Part shown: positions 6,571-15,181 of the stretch, one piece after another
Position numbering within the stretch: the first letter of the stretch is position 1
Layout of the letters: each line of letters starts with the position of its first letter
Origin: Balneolaceae bacterium
GTDB taxonomy: Bacteria; Bacteroidota; Rhodothermia; Balneolales; Balneolaceae
Assembly (NCBI GenBank): GCA_021767245.1
Contig: JAASTO010000022.1
Location: 1-21,103 of the forward strand
Length of the DNA stretch: 21,103 nt
Direction of reading: 5' to 3'
Notes under the pieces: model-generated
Told to the model about the DNA's origin: nothing
The model's input: the letters and a program-made list of their open reading frames with translations, nothing else
The model's database searches: none
Program-made: the position numbers and the translations under genes

Positions 6571-8074
6571 GCGTTTGAAGGCCAAATACCCCGGTGTTGC
6601 CGGTCCGCTTGGTTTCATTGTACGCCAGGATCGTCTGATAGGTATTATATCTGTTCATGATCTCATTGACATACCTGACGGTCTCTATCCCCCTCGTAAA
6701 ACCGTAGCGTGCATTCTGATAATACTTTCTCTGCATAAGCTTTAGCAATGATTCAGAGACATGCTCCCATTCGTTGGGATTCTTATTATGATCGATGGTA
6801 AGCCTTCGGGCATCCGCAACATGGCCCATACCGGCGTTGTAAGTTGCCAGGGCGAACGCCCACTGATTGGTTGAATCCATGTAAGAATAATGCTTCAAAT
6901 GTTCTGACAAGATCTTGGCGCCTTCACGAATATTGACTTCCGGTATATACAGAGAATCCGGGGAGATCTCCGAATAGCGCGGCAGAACCTGCATGATACC
7001 TACCGCGCCGGCCCAGCTTACAGAGGATGGGTTGAACCGGGACTCCTGAGCGGCAATGGCTGTCATCATCACCCAATCCAATTCAAACTCATCTGCGATC
7101 TGGCGGATCATTTCGTCGTAAGGAGAAATGGTCCCGGCCTGACCACCCTGCTGATAAGTAGGACTAAAATAATCAGCGATCTGATTACCGGATTCAAAAT
7201 ATTTTTTCCGCAGAATATTCAGAAAAGCTGATCTCTTGGGTATTCCATCCTCATTAAATCTGAAATGCTTATATAAAAAGCGGTTGAGCTGATGCTCTAA
7301 GTCCGGTGCATTTTTACGAATAGCCCAGGCTATGGAATCACCTTCTGCAATAAGGGGACCCTTCACCAATCCATTCATATACCTGGATGCCGCATCATAC
7401 ATATTATTATCGGCCACCGTTGCCTCATATGTGCCATTTGCTACCTGAAACAGCACCGATTCTGTATCCATATCATCCGGTATCACATTGATACTGATCG
7501 GAAAGCCTTCTTCCTTTAATTCCTGCAATCGTACATAGTAAGAACTGTTACGTCTCACACTGATCGTTAAACCCTCAAGCTCACTTATGCTTTCAGGGTA
7601 AAACCCGAGATCATCAGATACCACCACTAACTGATCGACCAGGTTATAAGGCCGGGTAAACTTAACAAGCTGTTTCCTTTCCGGAGTAATGGTGTAGTTG
7701 GCAGCAATAATATCGCCCTCTCCACTATTTAACAGATCGTAGGGACTCTCATCCGGCCCAACGATCACTACTTCTAAAGCAAGGTCATTTTCTTTGGTAA
7801 ATTCTTTGAGTAACTCGTACTCGAATCCAACCTGAATTCCATTATACAAGAAATATGAATTTGAGCTGTAACTGGTGATCATTCTCAGAACCCCATTCTG
7901 CTTTATTTCAGCAAAATCTTTTTGGATGGGCTCGTTCACCGTAACAGGCAGCGAATGCTCTGCAGAAGTTTCAGGAACAGGCTCATTACTGCAACCGGCA
8001 AGTAAAGCGATCCCAACTCCACTGAGCAGAATATATTTTTGAACTCCCGTAATGTGATCTTTATTCAAAATCAT
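6563..8074 (-). CDS. MltF-like lipoprotein: SBP_bac_3 domain plus lytic transglycosylase
   Basis: This 503-residue protein has a lipoprotein signal ending in LLAGC, with Cys28 as the lipidated residue. Residues about 55-295 form a solute-binding protein family 3 module (IKQNGVLRMITSYSSNSY, then GEGDIIAANYTITPERK). Residues about 315-475 form a soluble lytic transglycosylase domain. The catalytic Glu is E344 in AAQESRFNPSS, followed by AGAVGIMQVLP (355-365) and the ATYNAG motif (410-415). This is the MltF arrangement: a membrane-bound enzyme that cleaves the glycan strand of peptidoglycan, with an N-terminal domain that regulates activity. The length is near that of E. coli MltF. The gene is convergent with the PP2C gene and overlaps its end by 8 nt. 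It stands alone with about 250 nt of non-coding DNA upstream. Confidence 0.9.
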   Translation of the reverse strand: MILNKDHITGVQKYILLSGVGIALLAGCSNEPVPETSAEHSLPVTVNEPIQKDFAEIKQNGVLRMITSYSSNSYFLYNGIQVGFEYELLKEFTKENDLALEVVIVGPDESPYDLLNSGEGDIIAANYTITPERKQLVKFTRPYNLVDQLVVVSDDLGFYPESISELEGLTISVRRNSSYYVRLQELKEEGFPISINVIPDDMDTESVLFQVANGTYEATVADNNMYDAASRYMNGLVKGPLIAEGDSIAWAIRKNAPDLEHQLNRFLYKHFRFNEDGIPKRSAFLNILRKKYFESGNQIADYFSPTYQQGGQAGTISPYDEMIRQIADEFELDWVMMTAIAAQESRFNPSSVSWAGAVGIMQVLPRYSEISPDSLYIPEVNIREGAKILSEHLKHYSYMDSTNQWAFALATYNAGMGHVADARRLTIDHNKNPNEWEHVSESLLKLMQRKYYQNARYGFTRGIETVRYVNEIMNRYNTYQTILAYNETKRTGNTGVFGLQTLN

Positions 8075-8326
8075 ACGTTGGTTTTAATCTTAATTCTCTC
8101 AACCATATTTGAAAGCATATTTTTTATGCTATTCTGCATTATACAGGTAATATTTTGAAAATCCTCAAATCTTAGCGAGGTCTAATATATACGAAATTGT
8201 TAACGAAACAAGTTTCAAAAAGGTTCACAACAAATCCTATTCCCTTGAATTGTATGGCTTTAACCTGATCCATTACCGGATAAAAAGACGAGCTCCCGGC
8301 AATTAACAAACTTTAGAATTGAATAA
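8075..8326. other. Non-coding gap upstream of the MltF-like gene
   Basis: This 252-nt AT-rich gap separates the EamA gene (whose stop is at 8327) from the MltF-like gene (start at 8074), both on the minus strand. It should hold the MltF-like promoter. On the minus strand a TATAAT occurs at 8143-8138 with a weak TTGAGG 19 nt upstream; this is only a tentative candidate. A 6-bp hairpin (AGCATA/TATGCT, 8114-8130, T5 loop) lies in the presumed leader. I see no intrinsic terminator for the EamA gene and no small ORF or RNA gene I can support. Confidence 0.5.
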
Positions 8327-9244
8327 TCATTGGGCTGAAGCCCTTTGGATCTTTGGTTTTTTCCTCCATGTAAGGGTCACCCCGATCAGTGTAATTATGA
8401 TGGCTACAACGGATAAAACAGCCGGTAATTCGGCTAAAATAAAGAAGGCGAGGATCGTTGCGAAGATCGGTTCGGTGAGGATCAGGGTAGACAGTAATGT
8501 AGGTGACACAAATTTCACGGCATAATTCAGTGAACCATGCCCCAGAAGCTGTGGACCAAATGCCAGTGCCAGCCCTATCCATAAAACGGTAGCATCGAGT
8601 TCAGTCGGAACTCCCTCTACAACCAATAAAATGACAAGGCAGGTTGCAGCCGCATATCCATAAACAGGAAATACATATCCCAGCCAGGATCGGTTTTGCC
8701 TGATCTTCCTTCCTATCAGAAAGTAAACCGCAAAAATTGCTGCACCGGTAAATGCCATCGCATTACCCAGTACAGGATTTGAAAAAGTCGTTTCAGCATT
8801 GTAATCGGATACCCCAAGTAAAACCGACCCTCCAAAAGCCACAAATACGCCTACCCAAACCGTGGGGGCAAAATTCATCTTGTACAACACGCGCTCTGCC
8901 ACTATCAACATGATGGGATGAATAGTCACCAACACGGAGGCCGAAGCCACTGATGTGAAATATAATGAACTGGTCCACAGCGTGAAGTGAAGCCCCAGCG
9001 CAATACCGGCCATAGCCATCAGTCGGTTTTCATTACCCGCTGCTTTAAGGTCGTATTTCTTACTTCTTTTTTGGTACACATATACCGGTACCAGCATCAG
9101 AAAAGCTCCGATGGTTCGGATGGTCACCAACAACAAGGCAGAATACTCCGTGGCAAATTTCACCAAAACCGGAGCGATCCCAAAGGTGGTCAATCCGATA
9201 ACCAGAAATGAATAGACCTTTAATTTTGAGAACGGTTGATCCAA
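8327..9244 (-). CDS. DMT-family (EamA) membrane transporter
   Basis: This 305-residue protein has about ten hydrophobic segments in two halves of five, the internal duplication typical of EamA transporters in the drug/metabolite superfamily. Typical features are GIAPVLVKFA at about 22-31, the long second-half motif LALAFGPQLLGHGSLNYAVKFVSPTLLSTLILTEPI written here only in part, and a basic tail (TWRKKPKIQ). Members export or exchange small metabolites; the substrate cannot be read from sequence. The start is a TTG at 9244 with AGGGG about 7 nt upstream, placed 8 nt after the stop of the DUF4293 gene, which suggests coupled translation. It is not a close paralogue of the EamA gene at 9865. Confidence 0.85.
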   Translation of the reverse strand: MDQPFSKLKVYSFLVIGLTTFGIAPVLVKFATEYSALLLVTIRTIGAFLMLVPVYVYQKRSKKYDLKAAGNENRLMAMAGIALGLHFTLWTSSLYFTSVASASVLVTIHPIMLIVAERVLYKMNFAPTVWVGVFVAFGGSVLLGVSDYNAETTFSNPVLGNAMAFTGAAIFAVYFLIGRKIRQNRSWLGYVFPVYGYAAATCLVILLVVEGVPTELDATVLWIGLALAFGPQLLGHGSLNYAVKFVSPTLLSTLILTEPIFATILAFFILAELPAVLSVVAIIITLIGVTLTWRKKPKIQRASAQ

Positions 9245-9252
9245 AAATACCC

Positions 9253-9660
9253 CTATCGTATTCTATCCATTGAACGGACAAGCTCTTCATCCTTTCGAAT
9301 ATACCGCATAGCCAGGATCTGAAAGATCAGTGATAGAAAAATCAGGCCTGAACCAAGGCCTTCATCCCACATGTAGGTTCCAAATCCTCCAAGAGAAAGC
9401 AAGACTCCCACACCGAAACCTAATGCTATCACCTGCAGAAGAGCCGACTTTTTGATCCATGAGACCTGATTGGTTCTGTTATTGTACAGAAAGATGGCAA
9501 ACACATTGAGTACCATCGGTAACACGAGTGAGATCGCCAGGCCATATCCGATCCAAGCCTGAGGGTCACTCATGGCTTTATCATAAATAGGTGTAAAATA
9601 AACCACGAGGTTCAGAATGGATGCTAAGGCCAAAAATACGGTTTGAATTCGCTGAATCAC
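9253..9660 (-). CDS. DUF4293-type small membrane protein
   Basis: The product has four membrane segments and begins with the family hallmark, a (M/V)IQRIQTVFL amphipathic start. I choose a GTG at 9660 (135 residues) rather than an ATG 75 nt further upstream. The Bacteroidetes family normally opens directly with MIQRIQ, and a promoter-like TATCTTTA lies between the two starts. The hydrophobic segments are near residues 8-24, 38-60, 72-92 and 102-118, followed by a charged tail (MRYIRKDEELVRSMDRIR). DUF4293 proteins are of unknown function. The gene is first in a two-gene unit with the EamA transporter. The longer version, 9253-9735 (160 residues), remains possible. Confidence 0.8.
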   Translation of the reverse strand: MIQRIQTVFLALASILNLVVYFTPIYDKAMSDPQAWIGYGLAISLVLPMVLNVFAIFLYNNRTNQVSWIKKSALLQVIALGFGVGVLLSLGGFGTYMWDEGLGSGLIFLSLIFQILAMRYIRKDEELVRSMDRIR

Positions 9661-9689
9661 TTGATAAAATTTTGTTTTAATATTTGTGC

Positions 9690-9697
9690 TAAAGATA
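9690..9697 (-). promoter_or_regulatory. Candidate -7 element for the DUF4293-EamA unit
   Basis: The minus strand reads TATCTTTA here, one mismatch from TAnnTTTG. A start site a few bases downstream would give a leader of about 20-25 nt before the GTG at 9660 and would exclude the longer ATG start. No good TTTG element lies at the expected distance upstream, so this is weak. Confidence 0.25.
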
Positions 9698-9864
9698 AAA
9701 GTTTTAGGGATTAAAAAAGCTTTGTCGCAGCTCATCTCTTTAGTCTGTCATTTATGCTTTGTAACAGACCTATATTCGTTTTCACGGACTGTTTTATTTC
9801 GGTTTAAATGTGCTTTTACCCGTACCTTTTCCCCTTTCGAATTTAAAATATCATCCATCCTGTT

Positions 9865-10779
9865 TTGAGCCGCCCTTATTTAATTGATCTCAGCCTTATT
9901 TTTGTAGCTATCATCTGGGCACTTAACTTTAGTATTGTTAAGGTCTCGCTGAGCGAAATTGATCCTTACAGCTTTAATGTACTGAGATTCATATTTGCCA
10001 CCGGCTTGCTGTGGTACTTTGCACGAAAAAAAGGGCATTCCCTCAAAGTCCGGAAAAAACACTTCTGGAAACTGGTTGGGATCGGTATCATCGGAAACCT
10101 GTTTTATCAGCTGTTCTTTATTATTGGCATTAACTATACCTACGCCGCTAATGCTGCAGTAATGCTTGGCACCATTCCCATTTGGGTGGCCCTGCTCTCT
10201 CAGTTTTTCACCGATGAGAAACTCACGCTTTATAAGGCATTGGGTGTTTTATTCGCCTTCATTGGCGTAGCCCTGATCATGATCGGTAGTTCTGATACGA
10301 TCTCATTTGAATCGGAATCTTTCTGGGGAAATGTTATCACACTGGCGGCTGCCATTTGTTGGGGCATTTATACCATCCTCTCCCGACAATATCTGAGAGT
10401 TTACAGCCCGCTTCAATATTCTGCTTTTATGTCGGTAGTGGGTTTGATCAGTTTAACACTCATTGGCTTACCGTTTCTCATCAAACTGAACTGGAGTGGC
10501 ATTTCCTGGATCGGATTTGGTGGCATCCTTTACAGCGGTGCTTTGTCCATTGGAATTGCATACATTATTTGGAATAACGGAGTCAAAAAAATTGGAGCCG
10601 TTCGTACTGCGGCTTATCAAAACCTGGTTCCGGTTCTGGGTTTGATATTTGGACTTGTACTGTTAGGTGAAGAACTTACGGTTCTTCAATATATTGGAGC
10701 AGGTTCCGTAATAGCGGGTATCATTCTGGCTCGTAAAAAGACAAGAACAGAGCAGGCTAAACTCTCATACAATTCATAG
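9865..10779 (+). CDS. DMT-family (EamA) transporter, first gene of the polysaccharide operon
   Basis: This 304-residue protein has two EamA halves with about ten membrane segments. Signatures include IIWALNFSIVKVSL near residue 16, NLFYQLFFIIGINYTYAANAAVMLG near 84 (partial), LGVLFAFIGVALIMIG near 126 and VPVLGLIFGLVLLGEELTVLQYIGAG near 254. The start is a TTG at 9865; a stop codon lies in frame shortly upstream and there is no ATG or GTG between. The stop is 2 nt before the ATG of the Wza-like gene, so the two are almost certainly co-transcribed and may be translationally coupled. DMT relatives include carriers for lipid-linked sugars (ArnE/ArnF) and nucleotide sugars, which would fit a role in polysaccharide assembly, but a general metabolite exporter is equally possible. 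No convincing promoter was found in the 129-205 nt upstream. Confidence 0.85.
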   Translation: MSRPYLIDLSLIFVAIIWALNFSIVKVSLSEIDPYSFNVLRFIFATGLLWYFARKKGHSLKVRKKHFWKLVGIGIIGNLFYQLFFIIGINYTYAANAAVMLGTIPIWVALLSQFFTDEKLTLYKALGVLFAFIGVALIMIGSSDTISFESESFWGNVITLAAAICWGIYTILSRQYLRVYSPLQYSAFMSVVGLISLTLIGLPFLIKLNWSGISWIGFGGILYSGALSIGIAYIIWNNGVKKIGAVRTAAYQNLVPVLGLIFGLVLLGEELTVLQYIGAGSVIAGIILARKKTRTEQAKLSYNS

Positions 10780-10781
10780 AC

Positions 10782-12485
10782 ATGAGTCGTTTTCAACGTA
10801 TTTTACTTTTATTCATTGGGTTTGCGGTGGCCTCCTCTGCCTCATCTCTGATGGCTCAACAATCAGATCAAAATTCTGAGAGCAAACAAACCGGAGTTCA
10901 ATTCAATCAGATCTTCAATACTTACTATTATCAGGACCCGATGGGCCTAAGGATCGGTTCTGAAGTGCTTGCAGCCGATGGTATCATCGACCCTTCTTCT
11001 TATGTACTCGGCCCCAATGATGTTCTTTCCATTGAAATAGTTGCCAACAACAACCTTGTGTTAAGAGCGATACCTGTTAATTCTCAGGGTGATATTGTAA
11101 CCCCGGTTTTAGGAACCATTCAGGTTGGAGGACTTACGATCGATCAGGCTAAACTGAAAATTCAAAATAAATCGGACCAGGTTTTTCGATCATCTGAGGT
11201 GAACCTGACCTTGGAAAGAGCCAAACACATATCATTTTATGTTTCGGGTGATGTTACCAGTCCCGGTAAACATACCCTTCCTGCATTTTCTAGGATCTTT
11301 GATGCCATCCTGCTTTCCTTGAACGGCAGCTATGATAAAGACAGCCTGAATGCCTCCCAAATCCTCAGAAACAATAATTATTCCTTCCGCAATATCACCA
11401 TTTTGCACGCTGACGGAAGTGAAAGTAAAGCCGATCTGATCGCTTTTTTAAAAGCCGGGCACACTTCCAGGAACCCTCGCATTCAACTGGGTGACCAAAT
11501 TAAACTAAGAACCCTTTCACCCCGATCTCCTAAAGTGAGTATTTCAGGGGCTGTCCTGAAACCCCAGGAAATCGAATATTCGGAAGGCGACACACCGAAT
11601 CTCTTAATAGAAATTGCGGGCGGACTCACCTCCAAAGCCGATGCATCCAAAGCGTTTATCTATCGGCTACAGGGTGATTCCGTAAATAAAATGGAAATCA
11701 CCTCATCCGATTGGCAAGACTTTGTCCTTGAACCCAATGACCGGGTTGTAATTCCCGTAGATCAGAACAAGCAGGTGGCTGCCTCGGCCCGAATTCATGG
11801 AGAGGTACGTATGCCCGGTATGTATCCGATTCGACAGGGTCAATCCACAGCTTATGATCTGTTGCAATATTCTGAAGGCCTAACTAATGAGGCCCTTCCT
11901 TCCGCTGCCTACCTTCAAAGAGCCGGGAGCATTGAAAATGAAGCCCCAAACAAATTAAATCCAACCATTATCGGGCGAACTTCAGATCAGATCCAGCAAG
12001 AATCAGAATATCTGGAGCTGGAAAGTCAGGTTAGCCGGGGAAAAGTGTTCATTAACCTGAATGACACGAACCAACTCAAAAGTGTGAAGCTATTTGATGG
12101 AGACCGGATATTTGTCCCCCGGGATGAAAATACGATCTTCGTTTTTGGGCAGGTCAACAATCCGGGATACTATCCGGCAGAAGGGGTGTCCTCAGATACC
12201 TATGATTATATAAACCAAGCCGGTGGGTTTGCATTAGCCGCCAACAAAGAGCGGATATTTATCATTAAAGCCGGAAGTAACACCTGGTACCGGCCTGAAG
12301 AAACCGAACTTGCAACCGGAGACCGCATCTTTGTGGATCGCATCCCCTATGATGAACTGAATGCCCAGCGCACTTACGAAACGCAGAGGGATCAGGTGAA
12401 AAACTCCAGATTTCAGCTGATCATGACCGGCATCACAACCATTACCGGGATCATAACCACCTATGTGGCTATTAAGAATAATTAG
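10782..12485 (+). CDS. Wza-like polysaccharide export protein with multiple SLBB domains
   Basis: This 567-residue protein has a signal peptide with probable cleavage after LMA near residue 25. It has no lipobox cysteine, unlike classical Wza lipoproteins. A Poly_export domain spans about 72-148, opening with YVLGPNDVLSIEI. SLBB-type domains follow, starting near residues 150 (FYVSGDVTSPGKHTLP), 251 (KVSISGAVLKPQEIEY), 334 (ASARIHGEVRMPGMYPI) and 452 (IFVFGQVNNPGYYPAE). A hydrophobic C-terminal helix (about 545-564) could insert in the outer membrane, as the Wza C-terminal helix does. The role is the outer-membrane exit of an exported polysaccharide. It follows the EamA gene by 2 nt and precedes the Wzz-like gene by 18 nt. 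The family call is firm; the polymer is unknown. Confidence 0.92.
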   Translation: MSRFQRILLLFIGFAVASSASSLMAQQSDQNSESKQTGVQFNQIFNTYYYQDPMGLRIGSEVLAADGIIDPSSYVLGPNDVLSIEIVANNNLVLRAIPVNSQGDIVTPVLGTIQVGGLTIDQAKLKIQNKSDQVFRSSEVNLTLERAKHISFYVSGDVTSPGKHTLPAFSRIFDAILLSLNGSYDKDSLNASQILRNNNYSFRNITILHADGSESKADLIAFLKAGHTSRNPRIQLGDQIKLRTLSPRSPKVSISGAVLKPQEIEYSEGDTPNLLIEIAGGLTSKADASKAFIYRLQGDSVNKMEITSSDWQDFVLEPNDRVVIPVDQNKQVAASARIHGEVRMPGMYPIRQGQSTAYDLLQYSEGLTNEALPSAAYLQRAGSIENEAPNKLNPTIIGRTSDQIQQESEYLELESQVSRGKVFINLNDTNQLKSVKLFDGDRIFVPRDENTIFVFGQVNNPGYYPAEGVSSDTYDYINQAGGFALAANKERIFIIKAGSNTWYRPEETELATGDRIFVDRIPYDELNAQRTYETQRDQVKNSRFQLIMTGITTITGIITTYVAIKNN

Positions 12486-12503
12486 GCTTCAGACCATTAC
12501 CCT

Positions 12504-13724
12504 ATGACCAATCAAGCCAAAACGACGAATAATCCAACAACGATCGATCTACTGGGTTTCTTCGCCTTATTATATAAGTCGCGATATTTTCTTCTTATTC
12601 AAGGTGTGTTTATTGCCATTATTTCAGTGCTGATCACTTTGTCTGTTCCAAAAACTTTCAGCGCTTCTGCTACCATTTTGCCGCCCGAACAATCAGGAGC
12701 CCTGACTGCATTTTTACCTCAGGGGATGACACAAGGCCTGAACAGTGTTTTAGGAACTTCTGCACTGAACAAAGGGGGAGAAACGAATAAAATTATGTCC
12801 ATTTTGTATAGTCGAAACTTGGCAGAAAAGACGATAAGGAAATTTGACCTTATGAAGCGCTTTGATGCAATAACAATTGAGGATGCTATAGAATCCTACA
12901 GAGAAAAAGTAAGTGTAGAGGTTGATGAAGAAGGGAGTATTCGGGTTACGGTGGGGCTTCAAACGGAGTTTTTTCATCCCGAAGAAAATGAGACTGAGGT
13001 GCAGTTATTGGCCAAAGAGATCTCAGATTATGTAGTAAGTGAACTTGATAACATTTATACATCATTAGAAACCCAAAGAGCAAGGTACCAGCTGGACGTA
13101 CTGGACGAACGTTATGAAAAGAACCTACAGGATATCAGAAATATCGAAGAAAACATTAAGGAATTTGGAGAAGAGTTTGGTGTTATAGCACTTCCTGAGC
13201 AAACAGAAGCGATGATACAGAATTTGGCTCAGCTCGAAAGCCAGATAGCTATAGAAGAAGTGAAGCTTCAGGTTGCCAGGCAAACATTCCAAGAGGGAGC
13301 TTCCGAAATCCGGAACAAAGAAATTTTGGTAAATGAGTTAAATCAAAAGCTGAATCAGCTAAAAATCCATGGCTCTACAAGTGATTCAACAGGTCCATTA
13401 CTCGCCTTTACTGACACTCCTGAACTTGCCTTGGAATACACCCGGTATCGACGTGACTTGACCGTTCAAAACTTGATATATGAGTTCTTAACACAACAAA
13501 TTGAGCAATTAAGACTACAAGAAGCAAAAGATACTCCGAGTATTCAGTTTGTTGACCTGCCTCAGATTCCAACAAAACGAAGTGCTCCAACGCGAAGTTT
13601 ATTGACGATCGGGTTGTTTCTATCTGGTATGTTATTATCTGTTCTGTATATCATATTAAAAGCATACTACTACGAAAAGCTTTCTAACTTTGCTGAGAAA
13701 GTAAAGCATGCCTCTGAAGCCTGA
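12504..13724 (+). CDS. Wzz-like polysaccharide co-polymerase (chain-length determinant)
   Basis: The 406-residue protein has one membrane segment near each end (about 28-48 and 366-386) and a large periplasmic part. That part has a long helical, Glu/Gln-rich coiled-coil region at about 190-300. Before the second membrane segment comes the proline-rich stretch LPQIPTKRSAPTRS (about 351-364), characteristic of polysaccharide co-polymerases. It lacks the C-terminal Walker-type tyrosine kinase domain of Wzc, so it is a PCP-1-like form or needs a separate kinase. The domain sets the length of the polymer made by the Wzy-type enzyme, whose gene overlaps this one by 17 nt. The start ATG follows the Wza-like stop by 18 nt. 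The function is well supported by family and context. Confidence 0.9.
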   Translation: MTNQAKTTNNPTTIDLLGFFALLYKSRYFLLIQGVFIAIISVLITLSVPKTFSASATILPPEQSGALTAFLPQGMTQGLNSVLGTSALNKGGETNKIMSILYSRNLAEKTIRKFDLMKRFDAITIEDAIESYREKVSVEVDEEGSIRVTVGLQTEFFHPEENETEVQLLAKEISDYVVSELDNIYTSLETQRARYQLDVLDERYEKNLQDIRNIEENIKEFGEEFGVIALPEQTEAMIQNLAQLESQIAIEEVKLQVARQTFQEGASEIRNKEILVNELNQKLNQLKIHGSTSDSTGPLLAFTDTPELALEYTRYRRDLTVQNLIYEFLTQQIEQLRLQEAKDTPSIQFVDLPQIPTKRSAPTRSLLTIGLFLSGMLLSVLYIILKAYYYEKLSNFAEKVKHASEA

Positions 13725-15141
13725 TAGGTTGGAAAGGCTAGGGAAATATCATTTAGATTGGAAAGAGATTTCTAAGGTATCTCTTGCCATCTCAATCATC
13801 TTGGTGCCCCCCTTTGTTTTTGGTAGCCCAATAATCATCCCTATTACACTATTTTTATTAGTGACCGGCACCTATTTTGTGCTAAGTGATTTTAGTATAC
13901 CTATTCATCATTTTCTCTTTTTATTGATTGGGTTAGCGATCCTAACTCCACCCATTGAATTCAGTTCGAGTTTGCCTGCTGTCAGGTTTGAGGAGATCAT
14001 TATATATATGTTTTTTCCTCTTATTTTGATTTTAAATTATGGCCAACTAAGTCTTTCTAAACCAGCCCGGGCATTTATTAAGATCTACTGTGCATTTATA
14101 CTTTTCGCAGTTATCTCTACTTTCTACGGTTATTTTGCATTGAATGTCCCTCCTTCTGTCAGAGATTTATTTGAGATCATTACCTACTTAAAATATTTAT
14201 TGATCTTTTTGACCCTTCACACATTCAGGATTGAGCCCAAAAGGATCACCCCCATTTTATATTTTATTTTGATCACAATAATGATCTCAGGGACTTTTGG
14301 AATATTACAATATTTTGGTGTGTTCAACCTGGATAGCATAACCGGACCATATTATTTGCAGGACAGAATTCACCTGATCAATAACAGACTCACTGCTACA
14401 TATAAGAATCCAAATACCTACTCAGCAATTTTAGTCACAGGTCACCTTATTGCTCTGGGCCTCTTTTTTTATGAAGATAGACGAAAACAAAAAACTCTAC
14501 TGCTTTTCAGTATTGCTCTTTTAGCTGTTTTCATTTTATTTGCTGCATCCAGGACAATGATCGCAGCCTACCTTCTGGTAACGGTGATCATGATCTTGAT
14601 TGGAGCCTCCAAAGCAGGTTATAGCAAATTACAGATCATCTCACTTATCACGGTTCTCGGGATTTCATTTTTGATAGCCGTTTCATTCATTTCATATCGT
14701 ATAATAGTTCGGCTGGAATCCGGGCTTGATATTTTTTCTGATGAAAGTTTTGCTATGCGCATTCTGGCCTGGTATCTGAATTTACAGTTATTTTTTCAGT
14801 CACCAATTTTAGGTTGGGGTGCTGCTAAAGCCATACATACCACAGTAGTTGACAATGAATTTATTCTGATACTGAGAAGATATGGTATAATTGGCCTAAC
14901 GATCTTTGCCGGTATTTACCTGCAACCTATGTTCACCGCTTTTAAAAACTTAAAATCCGATTCAAAACTCATTTTCCTATTTACAAGTATCATACTGACA
15001 ACCATAATTACATTTATACTGGCAGGATTAACTAATACCCTTTTTCATAATATGCAGGTTATGGACTTCTGGTTTGTACTACTGAGCCTATACTTTATAG
15101 TAACCGGCTCAACAAAGTATTCTGAAACTGATGATACCTGA
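13708..15141 (+). CDS. Wzy/WaaL-type O-antigen polymerase or ligase
   Basis: This 477-residue integral membrane protein has about eleven or twelve hydrophobic segments and one large periplasmic loop in the second half. That loop region carries RLTATYKNPNTYSAIL (about 227-242), with SRTMIAAYL further on and LGWGAAKAIHTTVVDNEF (about 370-387). These match the Wzy_C/O-antigen ligase pattern, with an Arg/Asn-rich motif and a GWG-(x)n-D-N-E segment. In a Wzx/Wzy locus the enzyme polymerises lipid-linked repeat units; ligases share the same fold, so polymerase versus ligase is not settled by sequence, though context favours polymerase. The ATG at 13708 lies inside the end of the Wzz-like gene (17-nt overlap), indicating translational coupling. 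By eye the base composition is more AT-rich than in the flanking housekeeping genes. Confidence 0.85.
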   Translation: MPLKPDRLERLGKYHLDWKEISKVSLAISIILVPPFVFGSPIIIPITLFLLVTGTYFVLSDFSIPIHHFLFLLIGLAILTPPIEFSSSLPAVRFEEIIIYMFFPLILILNYGQLSLSKPARAFIKIYCAFILFAVISTFYGYFALNVPPSVRDLFEIITYLKYLLIFLTLHTFRIEPKRITPILYFILITIMISGTFGILQYFGVFNLDSITGPYYLQDRIHLINNRLTATYKNPNTYSAILVTGHLIALGLFFYEDRRKQKTLLLFSIALLAVFILFAASRTMIAAYLLVTVIMILIGASKAGYSKLQIISLITVLGISFLIAVSFISYRIIVRLESGLDIFSDESFAMRILAWYLNLQLFFQSPILGWGAAKAIHTTVVDNEFILILRRYGIIGLTIFAGIYLQPMFTAFKNLKSDSKLIFLFTSIILTTIITFILAGLTNTLFHNMQVMDFWFVLLSLYFIVTGSTKYSETDDT

Positions 15142-15181
15142 GTAGCAAAAACAGTCGTACCTCACTCATTGAATGCACTGA

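Noticed and set aside
8113..8143. TATAAT and small hairpin as a certain promoter for the MltF-like gene
   Set aside because: The spacing to the weak -35-like element is 19 nt and the expected promoter type in this group differs. Kept only as a tentative note in the gap description.
9060..9290. Minus-strand frame spanning the EamA start
   Set aside because: Overlaps the real EamA frame almost entirely and encodes no membrane or domain pattern. The TTG start of EamA with AGGGG upstream explains the region.
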